DNA of 64,000 bases from Ferrimonas sp. YFM (lineage in GTDB: Bacteria; Pseudomonadota; Gammaproteobacteria; Enterobacterales; Shewanellaceae): NCBI RefSeq assembly GCF_030296015.1, contig NZ_AP027368.1, positions 2,790,001 through 2,854,000 of the forward strand, written 5' to 3'. Shown piece by piece: positions 19,631-28,439 of this stretch (position 1 is its first letter; each line of letters begins with the position of its first letter). Below the pieces are notes generated by a model. The model was not told where the DNA came from, made no database searches, and worked only from the letters and a program-made list of their open reading frames with translations. The translations under genes and the position numbers were made by a program.

Positions 19631-20509
19631 TTATGTCCCCGTGGTTCTGGCCTCCACCCTTGGCTTCACCCAGGCTTCATTAAACCAAAGGGAGAACAGT
19701 ATCACTGCGCCGCCAGCCAGCAATCTTGGCCAGTCCGGGTTCTGCTCCCAGATGAGCAGATTGACCAGCAAGCCTGCGGGCACCAGCAAATTGTTCATGG
19801 CCGCCAGGGCGCCGGCATCCACCCTGGTCGCCCCCTTGTTCCACAGGAAGTATCCGGCTCCGGAAGCCACCGCTCCCAGCCAGATGAGCACGCCCCACTG
19901 GACTTGGGTTTCAGGCAGTTTTTCGGCATTGCCGAAGAGCAGCAGTGCTGGGGTAGCCACCATAAAGGCCCCCAGATAGAACAGGGCAAACACCTGATGC
20001 TGTGGCAGGTCCTGAGGCTCTCTCTCCATCAGCCACTTGTAGCTGGCCTGGCCGATGGCGAAGCAGAGGTTGGCCCCCTGCACAATCAGAAAGCCCGTCA
20101 GGAAGTCGCCCTCGACACCGGTGTACTTGATCACCACGGCTCCGGCCACCGCCAGCACCGCCGTCAACAGATACCAAGGCGAGAAACGGCCACAAAGCCA
20201 GTCGTACCATAGGGTGACGTACACAGGAGTCAGCACGGTAAACAGCAGCACCTCAGCCACTGAGAGGAACTCGAAGGCGTGATAGTAAAACCCGTACATG
20301 GCCCCCAACTGACAGGCGCCGATGGCCAACAGCTTAGCGGTTAATGCTGGGTTAAGATGGCGCAGATTCAACCAGGGCAACATCACCAGCAGCGCCAGCA
20401 ATACTCGAAACCACACGGAAAACCAGGGGTCCACCTGGCCCGCCAGAAACTGGCCGATAAGGCTAAAGGAAAACGCCCACAGCAGGGTGACAAAAATCAG
20501 GTAAGACAA
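19631..20509 (-). CDS. EamA/DMT-family transporter
   Basis: A 292-residue inner-membrane carrier with ten predicted helices in two EamA repeats. It most resembles the amino-acid/metabolite exporters of the drug/metabolite superfamily; the substrate is unknown. The start is TTG at 20509: GGAG lies six bases upstream inside the end of the preceding gene, whose stop is only 3 bases away, so the two are likely translationally coupled. Confidence 0.85.
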   Translation of the reverse strand: MSYLIFVTLLWAFSFSLIGQFLAGQVDPWFSVWFRVLLALLVMLPWLNLRHLNPALTAKLLAIGACQLGAMYGFYYHAFEFLSVAEVLLFTVLTPVYVTLWYDWLCGRFSPWYLLTAVLAVAGAVVIKYTGVEGDFLTGFLIVQGANLCFAIGQASYKWLMEREPQDLPQHQVFALFYLGAFMVATPALLLFGNAEKLPETQVQWGVLIWLGAVASGAGYFLWNKGATRVDAGALAAMNNLLVPAGLLVNLLIWEQNPDWPRLLAGGAVILFSLWFNEAWVKPRVEARTTGT

Positions 20510-20512
20510 GGG

Positions 20513-20971
20513 TTACTCCGGAGAGGTGGGCCGATCGACATCCACCAGGTAGTGACCACTGAGCCAGTTCCGGCCCAGCAACAAACGATAGCTCATATGG
20601 CCCCGATCCTTGAGGTTAACCTTGATGGTTCTCTGGCTGCCACGAAAGCTCACCGGTAACAACACCACATACCGCCTTTCGCTGCCCTGGGCGGAGCGTA
20701 CCTTCATGGTGTCTACCACCTGCAGCGTCAGGGTCAACTGCTCGCCACGTCGGTTTTCCGTCACGAAGCGCACCTGTTGCCGGTCTCCACTCTGCAGCAG
20801 GTGAATGTTAGTGGCGTGAAGCGAGGAGATGGCGGCACCGGTATCCACCCTGGCCAGAAAGTCGGTGGCCCCAGGGCCCAGGTGCACCCGCTCAACGGCG
20901 GCCACCAGCTCTTTTGCCATGACGTGACTCCCCCACAGGCTCAGCAACAGCAGACAGACAGCGAAACGCAT
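20513..20971 (-). CDS. secreted retropepsin-like protein (RimB/zinc-protease-like family)
   Basis: A 152-residue protein with a signal peptide (MRFAVCLLLLSLWGSHVMA) and one retropepsin-type domain: DTGAAISSLHA near residue 45 supplies the catalytic Asp motif, and YRLLLGRNWLSG closes the fold. The family, called putative ATP-dependent zinc protease in many genomes, is often linked to ATP-grasp (RimK-like) enzymes, which are not present here. ATG 20971 is preferred over 20977, because AAGG is six bases before it. It forms an operon with the transporter downstream. Confidence 0.82.
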   Translation of the reverse strand: MRFAVCLLLLSLWGSHVMAKELVAAVERVHLGPGATDFLARVDTGAAISSLHATNIHLLQSGDRQQVRFVTENRRGEQLTLTLQVVDTMKVRSAQGSERRYVVLLPVSFRGSQRTIKVNLKDRGHMSYRLLLGRNWLSGHYLVDVDRPTSPE

Positions 20972-21018
20972 CGGCATCCTTCCATCTAAGAAAAATCCGT
21001 GACTTACACTATAACCTG

Positions 21019-21471
21019 TCAGGAGCGGGGGATCTGCTCCAGGGCTTCGGCCAGGGCATCGATATCGGTAAAACCGCTCTGCTCCTCGATGCTCAGGTTG
21101 TTAAGGCCGATGAGCAGCACCTGCCCCTCTTCAGGCAACAGCGCCCGGGTCATCACCCCCTGCTCATCCAGGCACAATGGCGTGTTGTGTCTGCGTAGCT
21201 TGGGGAGCATAAACCAGCTCATCACCCAGCCGGGAACATCCCTGGTGTCCACCACCAGTTGCATGGGGGCATCCCCGTCGGGCCAAAGGCGCGCTATGGC
21301 CTCCATGGCCAGGTGGGAGCCCGCCTTATCGTGGGAAAACAGCAACAGGCGGGTGTCACTGCTCAGTGCGCAGGGCTGACCGAACTGATCCTCGCCGGCC
21401 AACGGCGGCAGAGTGGCAGCCCTCAGTGCCAGCGGAAAAAAAAGGATAACAATCAAAAATCTGCGTAACAT
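21019..21471 (-). CDS. secreted thioredoxin-fold-like protein of unknown function
   Basis: About 150 residues with an N-terminal signal peptide (MLRRFLIVILFFPLALRA). The mature part (LPPLAGEDQFGQPCALSSDTRLLLFSHDKAGS) has the strand pattern of peroxiredoxin/thioredoxin-like proteins, but no CxxC pair is seen; Cys occurs singly in GQPCAL and TPLCLDE. No function is assigned. An in-frame TTG lies at 21486; I chose ATG 21471 because it starts the signal peptide. Confidence 0.65.
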   Translation of the reverse strand: MLRRFLIVILFFPLALRAATLPPLAGEDQFGQPCALSSDTRLLLFSHDKAGSHLAMEAIARLWPDGDAPMQLVVDTRDVPGWVMSWFMLPKLRRHNTPLCLDEQGVMTRALLPEEGQVLLIGLNNLSIEEQSGFTDIDALAEALEQIPRS

Positions 21472-21558
21472 CAGCGCACCGCACAAGCCAGGGGATCACA
21501 GCGTAGCGCCGCCACTGAAATATGGCCAGTGGCGCGCCTTCAATGAGTGATCCAGGCA

Positions 21559-21909
21559 TCAATGCAACTGGGAGCCGCCTCGACGTTGCCGACTGGCGCT
21601 GACCGCCAGCCTGGGGGCCAGCTCATCGCAGTCCAGAGACAATGCCAGCTTGTCGTTGTAGAACGCCAGGACCTCTCCCATTACAGAGGCCACCGGCTGA
21701 CACTCGCGCTCGGCCACCCGAACCGCCAACTCCAGATCAAAGGCCAGGGCCATGTTGCACTCCCCCAGGGCGTTGACCTCATGCTGCTCCAAGTTGGTCA
21801 GCAGACAGAGCCACATATCGGCCACGGCACCACTGGTCACCTCCTGGTCCACCTGAGCACGCCCCTCCAGTGGTCCTGCATCCAACGGATGCTTCTCGGT
21901 ACTGCTCAT
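21559..21909 (-). CDS. hypothetical protein, 116 aa
   Basis: A soluble, acidic, mostly helical protein without signal peptide or recognisable domain. Two paired CxxxxxL/Cys sites occur (WLCLLTNLE, GECNMALAFD). ATG 21909 has a strong GAGGAGGGAG ribosome site, which supports a real gene. Its role is unknown; neighbours give no clear hint. Confidence 0.6.
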   Translation of the reverse strand: MSSTEKHPLDAGPLEGRAQVDQEVTSGAVADMWLCLLTNLEQHEVNALGECNMALAFDLELAVRVAERECQPVASVMGEVLAFYNDKLALSLDCDELAPRLAVSASRQRRGGSQLH

Positions 21910-22113
21910 AGGCTCCCTCCTCGACCATCTATTTTTAGGGTTGTTCTTTGACGTTACCCTAGCTTATGGGGAATGAAAACGCAGAAAATCCGCAGTTTTG
22001 AGCGAAATTGTTCGAAGAGTTCACAGGCTGAAACCCTTAAGCGGCTCTTGGCTGGTCATGTGAACAGGGGGCAGTTACACTCGATGAACCCTACCAAGAA
22101 TGAAGTCTCACTG

Positions 22114-22659
22114 ATGCTGTTTATCTCTGACATTCACGGTTGCCTGCCGGCCCTGGAGAAGGCCCTAGAATGGGCGGACAAACTGAATTGCCAACACCTG
22201 GTGCTGCTGGGTGACATCCTTAACCATGGCCCAAGAAACCCGGTGCCGGAGGGGTACAATCCTCCCCAGGTCGCTGAGCTGCTGAATCAGCATGCAGAGC
22301 GGATCCTGGCCGTTCGGGGCAACTGCGACAGCGAAGTGGACCAGATGCTGTGCAGCTTCCCGCTGTTGGCGGACTACTCCAATATGCTGCTGGGCAACAA
22401 ACGCGCCTTCATTACCCACGGCCACCTGTGGAACGACAGCAAACTGCCGCCTCTGGCACAGGGGGACATCATCTGCTTCGGTCACACCCATATCCCCATG
22501 GCCCGCTGGCAGGAGGGAAGGCTGATGTTCAATCCCGGCTCCGTCACCCTGCCCAAGGGGGGCTTTGCCCCAAGCCTGGGTCATTTTGATGGTACACTTC
22601 TCACAGTCATGGACTTGGACGGCAACACCATAGAGCAGGCGGCCATCGATGAATATTGA
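22114..22659 (+). CDS. yfcE: YfcE-type metallophosphodiesterase
   Basis: A 181-residue calcineurin-like phosphoesterase. The metal ligands are in FISDIHG, LLGDILNHGPRN, VRGNCDSEVDQML, THGHLW and FGHTHIPMA, all intact and closely matching E. coli YfcE (about 184 residues), a Mn-dependent phosphodiesterase of unknown natural substrate. The frame is open to 21973, and there is another ATG at 22084. I chose 22114 (MLFISDIHG) by family length; its ribosome site is weak. Its end overlaps yecM by 11 bases. Confidence 0.92.
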   Translation: MLFISDIHGCLPALEKALEWADKLNCQHLVLLGDILNHGPRNPVPEGYNPPQVAELLNQHAERILAVRGNCDSEVDQMLCSFPLLADYSNMLLGNKRAFITHGHLWNDSKLPPLAQGDIICFGHTHIPMARWQEGRLMFNPGSVTLPKGGFAPSLGHFDGTLLTVMDLDGNTIEQAAIDEY

Positions 22660-23221
22660 ACAACTGCTAGCCAAACTCCCGGAGTTTGGCCACAACATCA
22701 CCATGTTCGCCAACCGCCTCGGGCTGGTAAAGGCGGCTCTGACGGTGGACCATATCGCCCTGAGGGTGACCGAGAAGGCGGATGCCGATCATCTGCTGAA
22801 CCATCTGCGCAAGCGCGGCAAGGTGATCTCCGATAAGGTGATCAACGGCCGCCCCATCTACCTGATTGAACTGAATGAACCACTTAAGGTGGGGGAATGG
22901 GACGTGGAAGTGATCGAACTACCCTTCCCCGATGGACGCAAGCGCCCCGATGGCTGGGAGCACATCGAGTTTGTGCTGCCCTGCGGCGCCAAAACCGCCG
23001 AACAGATGCTGACCGAAGTGCGTAAGCTGCCGGTGGTTACCGCAAAATGGCCGGTGATTGCCGACGGCACCCTGGACATCGAAGTGAAAACCAGCGGTTC
23101 CAAAGCCGATGACGAGCCTCTGGCCAACCCCACGGTGTCATTCAAGCAGGGGCCGCTGACCATCAAGCTGCACCCCTATGACATCCGTGAAGTGATAGGC
23201 CACCGCGCCCCTCAGGGGTGA
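22649..23221 (+). CDS. yecM: YecM-family VOC-fold protein
   Basis: A 190-residue vicinal-oxygen-chelate-fold protein of the YecM type. Marks of the family are HIALRVTEKADADHLL, IELPFPDGRKRPDGWEHIEF and the C-terminal KLHPYDIREVI. The activity of the family is unknown, though the fold binds a divalent metal (H-E-type ligands in VDHIALR and EHIEFVLP). It overlaps the end of yfcE and is convergent with the aminotransferase-like gene (10-base overlap). Confidence 0.9.
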   Translation: MNIEQLLAKLPEFGHNITMFANRLGLVKAALTVDHIALRVTEKADADHLLNHLRKRGKVISDKVINGRPIYLIELNEPLKVGEWDVEVIELPFPDGRKRPDGWEHIEFVLPCGAKTAEQMLTEVRKLPVVTAKWPVIADGTLDIEVKTSGSKADDEPLANPTVSFKQGPLTIKLHPYDIREVIGHRAPQG

Positions 23222-24351
23222 GCCTGATACTCTGACAGGGCCCTGACCATACGGTCCAGGGCCTCATTCAGCGTCTTTTCCGGACAGGCAAAATTCAGCC
23301 TGACAAAGCCCGGCGCACCAAACTCACTGCCACAGGACAATCCTACCCCGTACTGGGTGAACACCTTGGAGGGCTCCTCCTCCCACCCGAGACCCCGGCA
23401 ATCTATCCAGGCCAGGTAGGTGGCATCGGGCTGCATCAAAGTGACCCCCTCAATGCCACCGAGACGAGATTCGATGCGCGCCCAGTTCTCTCCCAGATAG
23501 GTGGTCAGTTCCTCCAACCAGGGGGCACAGCGGTCAAACGCCGCTTCCATGGCCACCGCCGCCAACACGTTGTGGGTGGCGCAGCGGCCCGCCAGGGTGC
23601 CCTTGAGACGACGACGCAGTTCTCCCTGTTTGACCAGGGCGAAGGCGATGGGCAGTCCCGCCAGGTTAAAGCTCTTGCCGGCGGAGACGAGGGTGATCAC
23701 CGCGTCCTCCTCAGAGGCCAATTCCGACAGGGAGTGGTGGCGGTGGCCGGGCAGAATCAGGTCACCGTGGATCTCATCACTCACCAGCAGCAACCGATAA
23801 CGTCGGGCCAGCTCCAGCAGCGCTTTAAGTTCAGACTGACGCCAGATGGTGCCTCCCGGATTATGAGGATTACACAGGAGCAGAGCCTGCATCCCCTCTT
23901 TGGCCGCTCGCTCTATCTGTTCCAGAGGCATCTGATAACGCCCCGATTCCACCACCATCTCGAAGGCCCGCCCCTTAATTCCCAGGTTCTGGGCAACCTG
24001 ACGGATGGGAGGATAGATGGGAGAGAAGAAGCCGATGTCGGTGCATTCCATCGCTTCGATGGCAAAGTTGAGGCCAGGCACCACCGCAGGCAGGGTCACC
24101 AACTGTGACGGGGTCGCCTGCACCTGCCAGCGCTGCTCCAGCCAGCGGCACAGGGTCTGCTTGGTGCTTTGGGACAGCACCCCATAGCCGAAGATGTCGT
24201 GCTCCAGCCTCTGCTTCATTGCCTGGGTCACCTCGGCTGGAATGGCGAAGTCCATGTCCGCCACCCAAAGGGGCAACACGTCTGCGTCCTGATACTTTTG
24301 CCACTTGAGGCTGTCGCTTCGACGCCTGTCGATCAATCTTTCGAAACTCAT
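23212..24351 (-). CDS. MalY/PatB-type PLP-dependent C-S lyase
   Basis: A 379-residue fold-type I PLP enzyme of the MalY/PatB family, which cleaves cystathionine-like C-S bonds. Typical features are the VADMDFAIPAEV N-terminus, LLCNPHNPGG, SDEIHGDLILPGHRH and the lysine in LVSAGKSFNLAG. Start ATG 24351 gives the usual MSFERLIDRRRSDSLKW beginning; the frame extends 12 codons further. Transcribed alone, convergent with yfcE-yecM. Confidence 0.9.
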   Translation of the reverse strand: MSFERLIDRRRSDSLKWQKYQDADVLPLWVADMDFAIPAEVTQAMKQRLEHDIFGYGVLSQSTKQTLCRWLEQRWQVQATPSQLVTLPAVVPGLNFAIEAMECTDIGFFSPIYPPIRQVAQNLGIKGRAFEMVVESGRYQMPLEQIERAAKEGMQALLLCNPHNPGGTIWRQSELKALLELARRYRLLLVSDEIHGDLILPGHRHHSLSELASEEDAVITLVSAGKSFNLAGLPIAFALVKQGELRRRLKGTLAGRCATHNVLAAVAMEAAFDRCAPWLEELTTYLGENWARIESRLGGIEGVTLMQPDATYLAWIDCRGLGWEEEPSKVFTQYGVGLSCGSEFGAPGFVRLNFACPEKTLNEALDRMVRALSEYQAHP

Positions 24352-24435
24352 GGGCCTGTTTGAACTCCCGATACACGACTTTTCCACATACTCGACCTAT
24401 AATGCCGTCAAACTCAAACAGATACAGCGTAGTTA

Positions 24436-25356
<921 letters not shown>

Positions 25357-25373
25357 CACAACTGGAATCAGAC

Positions 25374-25404
25374 AAAAAAGCCCGGGTCACTCCCGGGCTT
25401 TTTT
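25374..25404. terminator. bidirectional terminator between DUF368 gene and borosin operon
   Basis: AAAAAAGCCCGGG, a TCACT loop and CCCGGGCTTTTTT give a canonical hairpin with T-tracts in both directions; it ends both convergent units. Confidence 0.92.
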
Positions 25405-25425
25405 CACTCTAAGCTGTTGCGAAGA

Positions 25426-26205
25426 TCAGCCTTGCAACTGCTCGGCGTCGAGAAACTCCTCATCCACTTCGAGTCCTTTGCAGGGACGAAGCACGGCGGT
25501 GGTCCAGGGGTTCAGATGAGCTTCAGCCAGATCCTTAAGCTCTATCCACTCCTGACGGCCCTTGTGTAGGGCAGTGATGCCCGCCTCATACAGGCACACC
25601 GGATGATCCGACGGATACCAGCGCCTAAGCTTGTCCACCAGCCTCTGACGCTCCTCTTTCTGGCTGCGCTGAATGGTGGTGAAGGTGGTGTCACCGGCAA
25701 TGGAGACCTGCCACAGCACCAGATGGCACTGCAACATAGGCTCGAGTTTGTAGAACAGAAACTGGCTGGCTTCCACATGGCAGATCCCCGGCTCGGCCGG
25801 GTCCAGATTCAGGTCGGCATAGATGCAGGCATCGGCGCCAATGCCCGGATGCATGGTGACCGGCAGGGCCAGCTCCTGCAGTTGCTCTATGCAGAACTTG
25901 GGGACCACGGCAAAGACCCTGGGGTGGCCATAGAGGGCCATCACCACCCTCTCACCGGCAGCCACGGCGCTGACCACCTCATCGGCCATGGCATGATACG
26001 CCCTTGGCCTGTCCTCCTGCTCGGTGTAATGGCGGTGCAGTGAGTGGTTGTTGGGGTTGAGCTGATCCATGTACTCCTGTGCCACCGGGTGAGTGACATG
26101 ATGGAATACCCTGTCGGCATTACGGATCAGACTCTCTGTGAACATGGTGGTATGACGGGGAATGTTGATGCCCAACCCCACAATGTCTAAACGTCCCTGT
26201 TTCAT
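25426..26205 (-). CDS. borosin alpha-N-methyltransferase (SonM/OphMA-like)
   Basis: A 259-residue member of the tetrapyrrole (corrin/porphyrin) methylase fold that in borosin pathways N-methylates peptide backbone amides using SAM. The SAM motif is IVGLGINIPRH. The active-site residues of OphMA can be aligned by eye: Tyr60, Arg66 and Tyr70 in HYTEQEDRPRAY, and Tyr92 in ALYGHPRVF. The stretch MHPGIGADACIYADLNLDPA matches the borosin block. One difference is GHPR where OphMA has GHPG. No precursor is fused at the C-terminus, so this is the split type, as in Shewanella SonM. It is 3 bases after the TPR-GGDEF gene. Confidence 0.9.
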   Translation of the reverse strand: MKQGRLDIVGLGINIPRHTTMFTESLIRNADRVFHHVTHPVAQEYMDQLNPNNHSLHRHYTEQEDRPRAYHAMADEVVSAVAAGERVVMALYGHPRVFAVVPKFCIEQLQELALPVTMHPGIGADACIYADLNLDPAEPGICHVEASQFLFYKLEPMLQCHLVLWQVSIAGDTTFTTIQRSQKEERQRLVDKLRRWYPSDHPVCLYEAGITALHKGRQEWIELKDLAEAHLNPWTTAVLRPCKGLEVDEEFLDAEQLQG

Positions 26206-26208
26206 CTT

Positions 26209-27963
26209 TTAGCTTCCCTCAAATACAAACACTTGGTTGCCGCCTCCTTGGCGACCCTCATCCAAGGCCTTGTCGGCCTTGAGAACCAGCTCGTTCAAAT
26301 CGCGCTGGCGACTGTAGCCGCACACCCCCAAGGTGGCGGTAATGCCCCGTTTAAGATCCATCTCGTCGGTCGGCAATGATTCAATGAGTGAGCGAATCTG
26401 CTCTGCCAGCGCCGCCGCCGCAGGACGCGACAAATCGGGCAGCAGCAGGGCAATCTGATTGCCTCCGGTCCGCCCCAGTATGGCGGACTCAGGCTTTATC
26501 GCCTTGAGCTCGGCAGACACCCGCTGCAACACGCCATCCCCTACGCTGTAGCCATGCTCCAGGTTAAGGGCTCTGAGCTCATCGATTCTCAGCAGGATAA
26601 CCGACGCCGGGGTGGCCGGGTCGAGGCTGGCACAACGACGCTCGGCGCTTTGCAGCCAGAACCAGCGGCTGAACAGACCGGTAAGGCCATCGAAATGGGC
26701 AAGGTCCTTGTATAACTTACGGCTGCGGCCCATACGGCGATTCACCAGGGCCATGCCGACGATGCCAAAGGCGACCGCGGCGCTGACCGCGATATAGCTC
26801 TTACTGCGAGCCTTCTCCTTGGCAAGCTCGGCTTCATGGGCCTTCTGCAGCGCCTGAGCCTCTTTCACCTGGGCCTGATGCTGCAATGAGTCCATCTGAA
26901 TCTTCTGAACCGCCAGGGTAATGTTGTTGTTTTTCTCGGCCGCTTCCTGCTGTGCCTTCAACGCCTTACGATAATGCTTGGCCGCCTGCTCATAACGCCC
27001 CAGAGCCAGGTCCACCTCCGCCTGCAGAGACTCGAAATTCTCCTCCATTGCCGGAGTCTGAGTACCACTGAAACGTCCAAAGAACTCCTCAATCACCTGT
27101 TGCGCCTCCTGGTAGCGCTCCAGGGTGACCAGCACCTTGGCCTTGTTGTAAAACAGGGCGCCCAGGTTGAGCTCGATGTTGCCCTTGAGCTGCATCTCCC
27201 ATGCACGGTTCAACAGTGTCAAGGCCCGTTCATTGTTGCCGATCTCCAGGTCCGCCTGCGCCTGTTGAATCAGCGCGGCAATCACCATGTAGATGTTATC
27301 GAGATTCAGGCAAACCTCGTCGGCCAAACCGTGGGCCCGCTCAATCTCTTCACGGTTGCCCTGAATTTGATGAATGTTGAGCACCACCATGGTGTTCAGG
27401 CAATCGAATGAGGGATCCCCCTGATAGGTGGCCTTGGCCCGCTCCGCGTAGAACAGGGCCTGCTCCGGATCGCCAATGCTGATGTAGACATTGGCCACGG
27501 ACATAAGGATGTCGGCTTTGCGCTGGTCATTATCAACCTTATCAAGGTATTTCAGCGCTTTTAGGTAAAGCCCAAAGGCCTCGACCTCCTCCATCAGGTG
27601 ATGGGAGGCGATGGCTTGCAACTTAAGGTTGTACACCAGCTCGCCATAGAGCCCCAGTTCCTCGGCACACTCCGCCGCACGCTTGGCCCGGCGCAGCCCG
27701 TTATGGTTCTCCCCTAGCCCAAGATGGCTTAAAGCAGCCAGCTGCAGGGTTTTACATAACTGCTGTGGTTTCAGATAGTTGAAGCGTTCGAGCAGCTTCT
27801 CCGCCTGTTTGAGCGCCAGGGTGGGCTGCTGGCGGGACATCTGTTCCAGCTCGACAATTTTCGCCTCGGTAGAGCCGGGGGCGGGGGTTGCTACTGTCTC
27901 TTCAGCAATGGCCAGGGTCGACAGGAGAAGGGTCAGAAGAAGAGAAATAAGCTGCAATGGCAT
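26209..27963 (-). CDS. periplasmic TPR - transmembrane - degenerate GGDEF protein in the borosin operon
   Basis: A 584-residue protein. A signal peptide (MPLQLISLLLTLLLSTLAIA) is followed by a TPR-rich region (about 40-370), a coiled coil, a membrane helix (389-408) and a C-terminal GGDEF-like domain (420-584). The catalytic GGDEF signature reads GGNQI (500-504), so diguanylate cyclase activity is unlikely, although the upstream RIDELRALNLEHGYSVGD region keeps its Asp. It may be a sensor or scaffold. The frame extends to 28041, inside the precursor gene; ATG 27963 gives the signal peptide. It lies between precursor and methyltransferase genes. Confidence 0.88.
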   Translation of the reverse strand: MPLQLISLLLTLLLSTLAIAEETVATPAPGSTEAKIVELEQMSRQQPTLALKQAEKLLERFNYLKPQQLCKTLQLAALSHLGLGENHNGLRRAKRAAECAEELGLYGELVYNLKLQAIASHHLMEEVEAFGLYLKALKYLDKVDNDQRKADILMSVANVYISIGDPEQALFYAERAKATYQGDPSFDCLNTMVVLNIHQIQGNREEIERAHGLADEVCLNLDNIYMVIAALIQQAQADLEIGNNERALTLLNRAWEMQLKGNIELNLGALFYNKAKVLVTLERYQEAQQVIEEFFGRFSGTQTPAMEENFESLQAEVDLALGRYEQAAKHYRKALKAQQEAAEKNNNITLAVQKIQMDSLQHQAQVKEAQALQKAHEAELAKEKARSKSYIAVSAAVAFGIVGMALVNRRMGRSRKLYKDLAHFDGLTGLFSRWFWLQSAERRCASLDPATPASVILLRIDELRALNLEHGYSVGDGVLQRVSAELKAIKPESAILGRTGGNQIALLLPDLSRPAAAALAEQIRSLIESLPTDEMDLKRGITATLGVCGYSRQRDLNELVLKADKALDEGRQGGGNQVFVFEGS

Positions 27964-27985
27964 GGTCCACTCACTGGAACAGAGT

Positions 27986-28008
27986 ATTGGGGGAGCAGCT
28001 CCCCCAAT
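27986..28008 (-). promoter_or_regulatory. hairpin between precursor and downstream operon genes
   Basis: A perfect 10-bp stem (ATTGGGGGAG and complement) with a 3-base loop, 13 bases after the precursor stop. It has no T-tract. It may stabilise or partly terminate the transcript, so the short peptide gene is expressed more than the genes below it, as in many peptide natural product operons. Confidence 0.6.
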
Positions 28009-28021
28009 AAAAACGCTCAGG

Positions 28022-28255
28022 TCAGCCCTGTTTACCGGCACCCATGGAGGGCAGAGTAATCCAGGTTACCCAGGTGGTGGAGAAAGGAATGGTCTTGTCG
28101 TCATCCCCGTCTTCACTCAGCTGAAGAATCTGATCGCGGCTCTCCTGGTCGAGCTTCAGCTCATCGCACACCAGCTCGGGAGAAACCGAAAAACGCTCTG
28201 CCAGATCAGCATCCAGGCCCAGCTTAATCAGTAGTTTCTGTGCTTCATTAGTCAT
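28022..28255 (-). CDS. split borosin precursor peptide (SonA-like)
   Basis: A 77-residue peptide gene with a strong AAGGAG ribosome site before ATG 28255 (a GTG precedes it in frame). Residues 1-47 form a helical leader (ALA-type start, KLGLDADLAERFSVSPEL, VCDELKLDQESRDQILQL) like the borosin-binding domain of SonA. An acidic linker (SEDGDDDK, 47-54) leads to a hydrophobic, beta-branched, Trp-containing tail: TIPFSTTWVTWITLPSMG (55-72), ending AGKQG. The tail is the expected N-methylated core. No database comparison was possible; call rests on gene position, leader style and the adjacent methyltransferase. Confidence 0.78.
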   Translation of the reverse strand: MTNEAQKLLIKLGLDADLAERFSVSPELVCDELKLDQESRDQILQLSEDGDDDKTIPFSTTWVTWITLPSMGAGKQG

Positions 28256-28290
28256 CACACTCTCCTTGTGTAATCAGGATAAGGATAGGT

Positions 28291-28316
28291 TTATCGGAGC
28301 CACTTCATCGAATTTG
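28291..28316 (-). promoter_or_regulatory. possible sigma-28-like promoter of the borosin operon
   Basis: Reading the minus strand: CAAA, 14 bases, TCCGATAA. This is 7/8 for the sigma-28 -10 element but with a one-base-short spacer. It lies 35 bases before the precursor start. No convincing sigma-70 promoter was seen in 28256-28439. Confidence 0.3.
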
Positions 28317-28439
28317 TTGAAATAAATCAATCCGATTTACCATTGAACCCAGAGAGATTCACTGGCTACCCCGAATCTTGGATGCTAGCAGGAGAGGACA
28401 GATGCCACAACCGCTAAGTTGTAACATCTGTCGAAAAAA

